A stretch of DNA of 12,652 nt from JAERML01 sp035687895 (GTDB lineage: Bacteria; Bacteroidota; Ignavibacteria; UBA10030; UBA6906): the NCBI GenBank assembly GCA_035687895.1, contig DASRUE010000052.1, positions 1 to 12,652 of the forward strand, written 5' to 3'. Position numbers and translations under genes: made by a program. Positions within the stretch are counted from its first letter, which is position 1. Each line of letters opens with the position of its first letter. Below are positions 7,235-12,652 of the stretch, piece after piece. The notes beneath the pieces were generated by a model. The model saw only the letters and a list, made by a program, of their open reading frames with translations, made no database searches and was not told the origin of the DNA.

Positions 7235-8905
7235 TTACTTGGTCAGCACCATCTTCATCGTTGAGAAGAACTCTCCCGCCTTCAACGTGTAGAAGTAGAG
7301 GCCACTTGCAAGTGTTGATCCGTCAACGGCCACTTGATAGCGGCCTGCGGATTGTGTCGTATTCACGAGTTCGGCAACCTCCTGTCCCAACACATTGAAG
7401 ACCTTCAACGAGACCGCTGCCTGAGCCGGGAGTTCATATCGAACCACGGTGGTGGGATTGAAAGGATTGGGATAATTCTGGGAAAGACTGAACGTACGCG
7501 GCACATTGTTTTCCACTACGTCAGTTGTGACTCCGCGTACTATGAGAAATGAGTCCGGACTGACGGTGGTATTCCATTCGTCTCGTGACGTCACCGACCA
7601 CCAATAACTCCCACCGGACTGCAGAAGCCCAAGATCGTCGAACACCGTCACGCTATCCTCGGATCGCCATGTTGTATCGACGTCCGGACCTCTCAGTCGG
7701 ACTTCGTAGTAGTGGGGATCTCTGTTGAGGTCTGCGGATTTCGTCCAACGGAATGTCATCGGTGCACTGGAGAAGACAGTGTCATTATTCGCCGGCTCAA
7801 GCAGTTGAACGGGCCACCGGGGTGCAAGTTCGCTGAACCTGAAGATCCAAAGCCCGGTGGAACCATCGCCAATGATGAGCTTGCCTGATGGAAAGTATGG
7901 ATAGGTCTCCCATGCGAGACTGCCCCCTGATGTACGATATCCTGCGGCGAGACTGGGCGAAGTCGGGGTGCTGATGTCAACAATCTGAAGACCGTAGCCA
8001 TTATACCACGCGCAGTACGCATAGTCGCCCCGAACGTGAACATTGTGAATTGTCGAGGTGGGGTCAACGGTAAAGGTGGCACTGGTCGTTGTCGGAATAG
8101 TCGGGAGATTGCTGATGTCCCAGACTTTCAGGTTCTTTTGCGTAGTCCCGATTTCATCGGCCGTCAAGGCATAGCGCCGGTCTTTCGTCACCCATGCGTT
8201 ATGAGTGCCGGAACCCGTGTATGCAATTCGCCCTATTGTCTGCACACCTGTTTTGTTCCTCGCATCGGCAATGATCAGACCGCCACCGCCGTTAATTGCA
8301 GACGCATAAATCGTATCTCGCAATACATAACTGTCGTGAATGTACTGTGGCTGATACTCGCTCACGAATTGCGGGTTGGTCGGATCTGCCCGAAGATCAA
8401 AAATCAATATGCCACCCGGGGACCAGCCTGCACAACCGTTGAGATACATGTAGCCATCTGTGATGGTGATGGTGTGCGACCGGTTGATGTTTCTCGTGCC
8501 ACTGGAATATCCAAACGTCCTCACCAACTTGGCGGTATCAGGCAAGAGAGAAAGATCAATGATCTGGACTCCCGTGGCGCTCGACGCTTCAGTGACAACA
8601 TACGCGTATTGCCGGTATGTCTTCAACTCGCGCCATGTGTTGTTCGGGCCAACGATATGTGTCACAACGCGGGGGTTCGCATCTTCCGTGATATCAACAA
8701 TAGAAGTACCCCCTGAGACCGAGGCATTGCCTGTAATACCAACAAGCGCGTACTCGCGACCGTCCGGCGCTGTGTATCCCCAGATGGCCGAAAGTCCTGT
8801 TCCGGGACGGGGGTGAATGTGCCGCAGGGTATCCAACTGTGGTTGGGTCCTTGCACTTGCAGCAAAGGTTATGAGTATAACACACACCAAAACGCTCTTT
8901 CGCAT
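7235..8905 (-). CDS. Secreted choice-of-anchor-B / LVIVD propeller protein with T9SS sorting domain (copy 2)
   Basis: The predicted product has 556 residues. Residues 1-20 are a signal peptide. Residues about 23-360 are repeated strands with the pattern YALVG...SIVDI, AYVV...VQIIDLS and LKVWDIS, which fits the LVIVD beta-propeller of choice-of-anchor-B proteins. Residues about 365-458 look like an Ig/FN3-type domain (DPHYYEVRLRGPDVDT, then YWWSVTSRDEW). Residues 471-556 are the T9SS type A sorting domain, with FSLSQNYPNPFNP and a C-terminal KMVLTK. The protein should be exported by Sec, then sent across the outer membrane by T9SS and anchored or released. No enzyme motif is recognised. Conserved histidines H144, H190, H235, H287 and H290 recur in the neighbouring paralogue. 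The start ATG has a near-perfect AAGGAG at 8915-8910, four bases away. No promoter is seen before it, so it may share the upstream paralogue's transcript. Confidence 0.92.
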   Translation of the reverse strand: MRKSVLVCVILITFAASARTQPQLDTLRHIHPRPGTGLSAIWGYTAPDGREYALVGITGNASVSGGTSIVDITEDANPRVVTHIVGPNNTWRELKTYRQYAYVVTEASSATGVQIIDLSLLPDTAKLVRTFGYSSGTRNINRSHTITITDGYMYLNGCAGWSPGGILIFDLRADPTNPQFVSEYQPQYIHDSYVLRDTIYASAINGGGGLIIADARNKTGVQTIGRIAYTGSGTHNAWVTKDRRYALTADEIGTTQKNLKVWDISNLPTIPTTTSATFTVDPTSTIHNVHVRGDYAYCAWYNGYGLQIVDISTPTSPSLAAGYRTSGGSLAWETYPYFPSGKLIIGDGSTGLWIFRFSELAPRWPVQLLEPANNDTVFSSAPMTFRWTKSADLNRDPHYYEVRLRGPDVDTTWRSEDSVTVFDDLGLLQSGGSYWWSVTSRDEWNTTVSPDSFLIVRGVTTDVVENNVPRTFSLSQNYPNPFNPTTVVRYELPAQAAVSLKVFNVLGQEVAELVNTTQSAGRYQVAVDGSTLASGLYFYTLKAGEFFSTMKMVLTK

Positions 8906-9115
8906 ATTACTCCTTACCGCAGTTGATCTATCGAACCATGACCGTCTTTTTTTTCCGTCACCCGTCCAACAGAAGTAGTACCCGCCGCTGGATCATCGGG
9001 ATCGGTATCAACTGTCCGAACGACGACACGTTCATGCTGATCTGTGCGCCCTACAACTGGTTGGTTGCCAGCGCGAACTGAATGACAACGAACGATTTCA
9101 GAAGCACTCTGCTTG

Positions 9116-10798
9116 CTACTTCATTAACACCATTTTACGCGTCGCCTGCAGGCCTCCAGCCCTCAGTGTGTAAAAGTACACGCCGCTTGAAAGACTCTGC
9201 GCATCAAACTGAACATCATGTGAACCGGCGGGCTTTGTGTCATCAACAAGCGTGGCCACTTCCTTACCGATGAGGTTGTACACTTTGAGCACTACCCGGC
9301 TCGATGTTGGAAGCTGGTACCGGATGACCGTGTTCGGGTTGAAGGGATTTGGATAGTTCTGCACGAGCTGGAACTCGGCCGGAGTACCAAGGTCGGTCGT
9401 TACATCGGAGATCGGTCCGGTGCAGACAAATTGGGAGGTGTCCTGGCTGGAGACACTCGTGAATTCATCCCGGATCCAAACGTGCCAATGATATGATTGA
9501 CCAATCTGCAATCCAGAAAGAGATGTTACCGCGAGTGATGAATCCCGGGCTCTCAGGAGCGTATCAACACCGGGTCCCCAGATATGAACCTGGTAGTAAT
9601 GAGGATCATCTGCCTGTACAGCGGCTGATCGCCACTGAAACATCTCCGGCGATCCGAAGTCGAGTGAATCGCCGTCGAGTGGCAAGAGAAGTGGCGAACG
9701 TGTGCGCGGAGCGAGACCCGTGAACGTGAAGACATGAAGCCCCGTTTGCGTGTCCGATGCAATCCACTTTCCGGAGGGAAAATACGGATACACCCCCCAT
9801 GCACCAGCATACGAGGCGCTTGTCCCTCCTCCGGTGTACGTATTAAAGGTCCCTGCGCTGGCAATAGCGAGAGGGTTGTGTACATCACCAACAAACACGC
9901 CGGACTTATAGTGGGCGACATAAACATAATCGCCGCGGACGTGCACATTATGGATGACGGTGGTAGGAGAAAACGTGAACGGCACTTGTTGCGTTACAGT
10001 GGGAAGATTCTGAAGGTCCCATACCTTCATATTTTTCGCGGTGGTGCCAACCTCATCGCTGGTTAGCATATATCGTGCATTTTTCGTAGCCCAGACGTTA
10101 TGCGTTCCGGAGCCGGTGTATGTCACCTGAGTGATTGTCTGTGGTGCAGCCTTGTTGGCAAGCGAGGCAATGTAAATTCCCCCGCTTAACGCAGCGCCGT
10201 ACAGGGTGTCGTTGCGGACATAGGTATCGTGGAAATATACAGGGGCATAAGAGCCGACATATGTCGGGTTCTCGGGATCGGCAAGGCTCAAGATGATGGT
10301 GCCGCCGGGCGTGGCGTTCGCCGAACCGTTCAAGTAGAGGTATCCGTCGGCAACAGTGACGGTGTGGTTGCGGGTGACATTCTTCCCGCCGATGCTCGTG
10401 ATCGAGCGGAGAAGCCAAGCGGTGTCGGGAAGTTGGCTCAGGTTGATGATCTGCACACCTTGGTTCCCCTCACTCACAACATACGCGCAGTGTCCCCAGG
10501 TCTTGATTTCTTTCCATTCCGAGTTGACCCCCGGAATGTAGGCAACTTCTCTGATCGGAACTACATCGAGATCGATGATCGACGTGCCGGAATGCGCACC
10601 AAGAAGTGCATACTCATGGCCATCAGGTGCCACATACCCCCAGCAACTTGCGAAGTAGAACCCGTAGCTTCCCCCCGGGCCACCGTGCCGCGCATTTAGT
10701 GTATCAATCCGCGAAACGCCATTCTGCGTGAAGGCAGAAGAGACGATGAAAAGAGTGAGAGGAAGAACCTGCCATAGAACGCGATAGACGTTTCTCAC
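9116..10798 (-). CDS. Secreted choice-of-anchor-B / LVIVD propeller protein with T9SS sorting domain (copy 1)
   Basis: The predicted product has 560 residues and the same order of parts as its downstream paralogue: signal peptide (1-24, ending SSAFTQ), LVIVD-like propeller (about 28-365), Ig/FN3-like domain (about 370-462), and T9SS type A sorting domain (about 475-560, QNYPNPFNPNTVIRYQLP, ending KMVLMK). The longest shared stretches are YTGSGTHN and IHNVHVRGDY. Histidines H145, H190, H233, H283 and H286 line up with those of the paralogue. It starts with GTG 10798, chosen because GAGG lies five bases upstream; GTG 10804 overlaps that site. Both paralogues lack the other recognised domains seen in some choice-of-anchor-B proteins. 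Role unknown: such proteins are cell-surface or extracellular in Bacteroidota relatives. Confidence 0.92.
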   Translation of the reverse strand: MRNVYRVLWQVLPLTLFIVSSAFTQNGVSRIDTLNARHGGPGGSYGFYFASCWGYVAPDGHEYALLGAHSGTSIIDLDVVPIREVAYIPGVNSEWKEIKTWGHCAYVVSEGNQGVQIINLSQLPDTAWLLRSITSIGGKNVTRNHTVTVADGYLYLNGSANATPGGTIILSLADPENPTYVGSYAPVYFHDTYVRNDTLYGAALSGGIYIASLANKAAPQTITQVTYTGSGTHNVWATKNARYMLTSDEVGTTAKNMKVWDLQNLPTVTQQVPFTFSPTTVIHNVHVRGDYVYVAHYKSGVFVGDVHNPLAIASAGTFNTYTGGGTSASYAGAWGVYPYFPSGKWIASDTQTGLHVFTFTGLAPRTRSPLLLPLDGDSLDFGSPEMFQWRSAAVQADDPHYYQVHIWGPGVDTLLRARDSSLAVTSLSGLQIGQSYHWHVWIRDEFTSVSSQDTSQFVCTGPISDVTTDLGTPAEFQLVQNYPNPFNPNTVIRYQLPTSSRVVLKVYNLIGKEVATLVDDTKPAGSHDVQFDAQSLSSGVYFYTLRAGGLQATRKMVLMK

Positions 10799-10803
10799 GG
10801 ACA

Positions 10804-10807
10804 CCTC
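10804..10807 (-). promoter_or_regulatory. Ribosome binding site deciding the GTG start at 10798
   Basis: GAGG on the minus strand ends five bases before GTG 10798. The alternative GTG at 10804 would overlap this site, so 10798 is the better start. Confidence 0.6.
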
Positions 10808-10835
10808 GACGTTGTAATGATATGGGAAAGGACAG

Positions 10836-10853
10836 AACCGCTGCGCAGCGGTT
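10836..10853. promoter_or_regulatory. Perfect 18-bp palindrome in the leader of propeller copy 1
   Basis: AACCGCTGCGCAGCGGTT is a perfect inverted repeat of two 9-base arms with no spacer. It lies 7 to 24 bases downstream of the likely -10 box and about 38 bases before the GTG start, so it overlaps or follows the transcription start. With no loop it suits a dimeric repressor site better than a terminator, but an RNA hairpin in the leader is also possible. Confidence 0.5.
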
Positions 10854-10859
10854 GATTAC

Positions 10860-10888
10860 AATTTATATAAATCTGTTCCTGTAGTCAA
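10860..10888 (-). promoter_or_regulatory. Sigma70-like promoter of the propeller genes
   Basis: On the minus strand TTGACT (10888-10883) is followed after 17 bases by TAAATT (10865-10860). A shifted -10, TATAAA (10867-10862), has a 15-base spacer. The same bases also fit the Bacteroidota pattern TTG about 20 bases before TAnnTTG (TAAATTG). The region is much richer in A and T than its surroundings and includes a 12-base palindrome, ATTTATATAAAT (10861-10872). Confidence 0.6.
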
Positions 10889-10889
10889 T

Positions 10890-10918
10890 TCCGATTCGGA
10901 GGTCTTAGGCCTCAGACC
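10890..10918. repeat. Two adjoining dyads upstream of the propeller promoter
   Basis: TCCGATTCGGA (10890-10900) is an 11-base dyad. Directly next to it, GGTCTTAGGCCTCAGACC (10901-10918) is an inverted repeat of two 9-base arms with one mismatch. They lie just upstream of the -35 box, where an activator could bind. They could also form the 3'-end structure of the HAD transcript, although no U-run follows. Confidence 0.4.
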
Positions 10919-10970
10919 GGACAAGACAGCGGGCGTTCTTGTAATTGAACCGTCGCAGCAGCGAGCAGTA

Positions 10971-10994
10971 CACTGCCTGCTCTTTCCGGCAGGC
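10971..10994. repeat. Short hairpin repeat, copy 1
   Basis: On the plus strand the segment reads CACTGCCTGC, then TCTTTCCGGCAGGC. TGCCTGC and GCAGGCA (ending one base further) can form a 7-bp stem with an 8-base loop. A second near-identical copy lies at 11058-11079. Both lie between the HAD gene and the propeller promoter. Confidence 0.45.
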
Positions 10995-11057
10995 ACCAAC
11001 AGCGTCGACCGGCGCGAATGATGCATGGGTACAGGAGAAGTCGCAAAACAACGGCAG

Positions 11058-11079
11058 CACTTCCTGCGTTCCGGCAGGC
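11058..11079. repeat. Short hairpin repeat, copy 2
   Basis: The plus strand reads CACTTCCTGCGTTCCGGCAGGC, as CACTTCCTGC followed by GTTCCGGCAGGC, matching copy 1 at 10971-10994 except for one substitution and a 2-base shorter loop. CCTGC and GCAGG form a 5-bp stem with a 6-base loop. It lies about 32 bases past the HAD stop codon and may be part of the transcript's 3' end. Confidence 0.45.
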
Positions 11080-11110
11080 TTTGTGTTTCGCCGGGTTCGT
11101 GGTCGTGCCT

Positions 11111-11737
11111 TCACGGATGTCCATCTCGCTTGTTGGGAAGTATCTGCATTTCGCCAAGCGCGTCACGGAGCCTGGCATCTGAGCGGTAATGGATCCCTTT
11201 CATTCCCAGTTCCTCCGCAGCCGCAACATATTCATGAGTATCGTCGATATAGACCGCTTCCTCCGGAGAAACGCCAAGCTTGCGAAGCGCATCTTCGTAG
11301 ATTACTTTGTCCGGCTTGAGAGCATGGACTTCAAAAGAGAGCGTGATACTATCAAAAAGGGGAAGGACATCCTGCCTGGTAATGTGTTCCTCATAGTCCC
11401 AGATATTCGTATTGGAAAGAAGTCCCAATTTGTAGTCCGGCTTCAGTCGTCGGATAATCTCCGCCGTGCCGGAGACCGGAGTAAACTTCTGTGTGAAAGC
11501 GCGCTTGAATTCCTTCTTGGACATGGTCAGTTCTCCTGCCTTCACCATTCCGAGAAAAAACTCATCCGGCTCCACGAGCCCGGCTTCAAACCGGGTGAAG
11601 AGATCTGTGGACGCGAACATCGCTGTCTCGAGACCCTCCAGAGGCTTCCGGCTATAGGGTGCAAGCGCCCGCAAGACAATTCCCACATCGAACGTGCTGA
11701 GAACGTTGCCGAAGTCAAATATGACGGCGCGGATCAT
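11111..11737 (-). CDS. HAD-superfamily hydrolase, YihX-like subfamily IA
   Basis: The predicted protein has 208 residues, is cytoplasmic and should act on a phosphorylated small molecule through an aspartyl-phosphate intermediate. Motif I is FDFGNVL with nucleophile D8. The usual second aspartate is replaced (G10/N11), as in the DxGNV type seen in YihX sugar-phosphate phosphatases. Motif II is LLSNTN (S108). Motif III is HALKPDKVIYE (K141). Motif IV is VYIDDTHEYV (D165/D166), which binds Mg2+. A helical cap lies between residues about 15 and 85. It starts six bases after the stop of the secreted PLD-like gene, so the two are probably cotranscribed. There is only a weak ribosome site, which suggests coupling. 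The substrate cannot be predicted. Confidence 0.9.
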   Translation of the reverse strand: MIRAVIFDFGNVLSTFDVGIVLRALAPYSRKPLEGLETAMFASTDLFTRFEAGLVEPDEFFLGMVKAGELTMSKKEFKRAFTQKFTPVSGTAEIIRRLKPDYKLGLLSNTNIWDYEEHITRQDVLPLFDSITLSFEVHALKPDKVIYEDALRKLGVSPEEAVYIDDTHEYVAAAEELGMKGIHYRSDARLRDALGEMQILPNKRDGHP

Positions 11738-11743
11738 CAGTTT

Positions 11744-12652
11744 TCACTTCAGCAGAACCATCTTCCTGACGCTGACGAACGACTGACTGCCGTTTGCCGG
11801 CGTTGCCTGAAGCCGGTAGAAGTAGACGCCGCTCCCCACTCTGTCCCCGAAGCTGTTCGTGCCGTCCCAGCTTGCCGTATATACGCCCGGTGCTTTCGGT
11901 TCATTCACAAGTGTCGCAATCTCTCTCCCCAGCACGTCGTACACCCGGAGGCTTACCACTCCGAATTCCGAAATTCGAAATCCTAAATGCGTTGTCGGGT
12001 TGAACGGGTTCGGATAGTTCTGTGACAATGAGAACTCCCGTGGCTCATTCCCGTCAGTTTCATCCACACCTACCAAGATTGTATCCGTACCACCGAATTG
12101 GTAGTACCGCGCAGCAAACTCCTGCAAGAACTGGTTCGTGATGTTCCCGTCCCGGATGATCAGCGTGTTTTCGTTGTTGGCATTCTCGGCGGAACTGGAC
12201 CAGTTGTGTGACCCCGTTATGGTGACCGCATTCCAGTACGGGTACTCCGCATCGACAATCCCGTATTTGTGATGCAGCAGGCCGGAACCGGTTTTGAGGT
12301 GAAGGTCGACCCCCTGCGAGAGGAGGAAGTTGTACTGTGACCCCTGGTCGGTGTTGTTGTCCATCAGGCCGCGGACATCCAGCCCCAGGTTCTTCCTGGC
12401 CAGGATCGCGTTGGCGATGTCCGTGCGTGTCAGCGTGAGCAGGGCAAAGGCAACGGAATGCGCCGCGCCGTTGATGACGGAAACAATCTTTGATGTTGTC
12501 CGGTCACTTGGACTGAAATAGCTTTCCACGCTTCTTCCGCCGATGACAAAGCGGTGAGGGGTGTTGTCCGTTTTGCGAACACCGAAGCGTGAGTTCCCGG
12601 CGTTCGGCACATCAGTGTTGCTTCCCCACATCTCGTTAAACTCAAGTGTGTA
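11744..12652 (-). CDS. Secreted phospholipase-D-like protein with T9SS sorting domain (5' end missing)
   Basis: The last 302 codons are present and the reading frame is open to the right edge, so the start lies outside. Residues about 42-180 form a phospholipase-D-superfamily half: ESYFSPSDRTT, a VAFALLTLTRTDIA strand-helix, the HxKx4D motif HHKYGIVD (H127, K129, D134), and GSHNWSSSAE followed by NNEN. One HKD motif is visible; PLD enzymes need two, from a second domain or a dimer, and the N-terminal part ending in EMWG...SRFG may follow another half beyond the edge. Residues about 207-302 are the T9SS type A sorting domain (FSLSQNYPNPFNP, ending MVLLK). The protein is probably an extracellular phosphodiesterase such as a nuclease or phospholipase; the substrate is not shown. 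Confidence 0.88.
   Translation of the reverse strand, partial: YTLEFNEMWGSNTDVPNAGNSRFGVRKTDNTPHRFVIGGRSVESYFSPSDRTTSKIVSVINGAAHSVAFALLTLTRTDIANAILARKNLGLDVRGLMDNNTDQGSQYNFLLSQGVDLHLKTGSGLLHHKYGIVDAEYPYWNAVTITGSHNWSSSAENANNENTLIIRDGNITNQFLQEFAARYYQFGGTDTILVGVDETDGNEPREFSLSQNYPNPFNPTTHLGFRISEFGVVSLRVYDVLGREIATLVNEPKAPGVYTASWDGTNSFGDRVGSGVYFYRLQATPANGSQSFVSVRKMVLLK
11963..11983. repeat. Three degenerate 7-base repeats inside the sorting domain of the PLD-like gene
   Basis: The plus strand reads GAATTCC, GAAATTC, GAAATCC in a row. In the gene it encodes part of the GFRISEFG segment of the T9SS sorting domain. The 7-base period does not fit codons, so it is a DNA-level repetition. Confidence 0.4.

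Noticed and set aside
8946..8953. Run of eight T as a possible plus-strand terminator tail
   Set aside because: No stable hairpin precedes it, and no plus-strand gene exists for it to end.
8938..9081. 47-codon plus-strand frame in the spacer between the propeller genes
   Set aside because: It has no ribosome site or promoter and no conserved pattern; a chance frame is more likely.
10905..11114. 69-codon minus-strand frame starting GTG with a 4-base overlap of the HAD stop
   Set aside because: The overlap is suggestive of coupling, but there is no clear ribosome site, the frame runs through both hairpin repeats and the dyads, and its Cys/Arg-rich product resembles no family I know.
11189..11986. 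265-codon plus-strand open frame
   Set aside because: It is antisense to the HAD and PLD-like genes, both with clear catalytic motifs.
1..12652. CRISPR array, defence island, prophage or transposon
   Set aside because: No regularly spaced direct repeats, transposase, integrase, nuclease-helicase set or tRNA-flanked insertion is visible. The only repeats are short hairpins and paralogous genes.

Overview
The window reads as a piece of a Bacteroidota/Chlorobiota-type chromosome, most likely an Ignavibacteria-like lineage with moderate GC (mid-50s % by eye). The main evidence is that three predicted secreted proteins end in the type IX secretion (T9SS) type A sorting domain with the NYPNPFNP motif, which is common in Ignavibacteria, Kapabacteria and relatives. 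The phylum is inferred; no rRNA or other marker gene is present. Every gene I accept lies on the minus strand, so the window is described below in transcription order, from high to low coordinates.

Region A (12652-10800) starts with the 3' part of a secreted phospholipase-D-superfamily protein carrying a T9SS sorting domain. Six bases later comes a small cytoplasmic HAD-family phosphatase. A roughly 310-base spacer follows. It holds two copies of a short CCTGC...GCAGG hairpin, a cluster of dyads and a sigma70-like promoter.

Region B (10798-7235) is a tandem pair of paralogous secreted proteins of about 560 residues. Each has a signal peptide, a choice-of-anchor-B/LVIVD-type beta-propeller, an Ig/FN3-like domain and a C-terminal T9SS sorting domain. 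A strong hairpin lies after the second copy.

Region C (about 7165-3698) is a compact, translationally coupled housekeeping cluster: a TPR-like protein, an EamA/DMT permease, TrmH tRNA 2'-O-methyltransferase and threonine synthase. Their junctions are 4-base and 11-base overlaps and a 1-base gap. A previously easy-to-miss 52-residue single-pass membrane protein and a hairpin terminator follow.

Region D (about 3281-1) is redox. It has a ScsB/DsbD-type transmembrane thiol:disulfide reductase with all three expected cysteine pairs and its own promoter, then the 5' part of a flavoprotein of the thioredoxin-reductase-like superfamily. That flavoprotein has an unusual N-terminal 'GD' motif placed before the FAD-binding loop.

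I see no CRISPR array, tRNA, rRNA, insertion sequence, phage gene or defence island, and nothing that amounts to a clearly new multi-gene system. The items most worth a second look are the duplicated secreted propellers with their dyad-rich promoter, the permuted-looking flavoprotein beside dsbD, and the unannotated small membrane protein.
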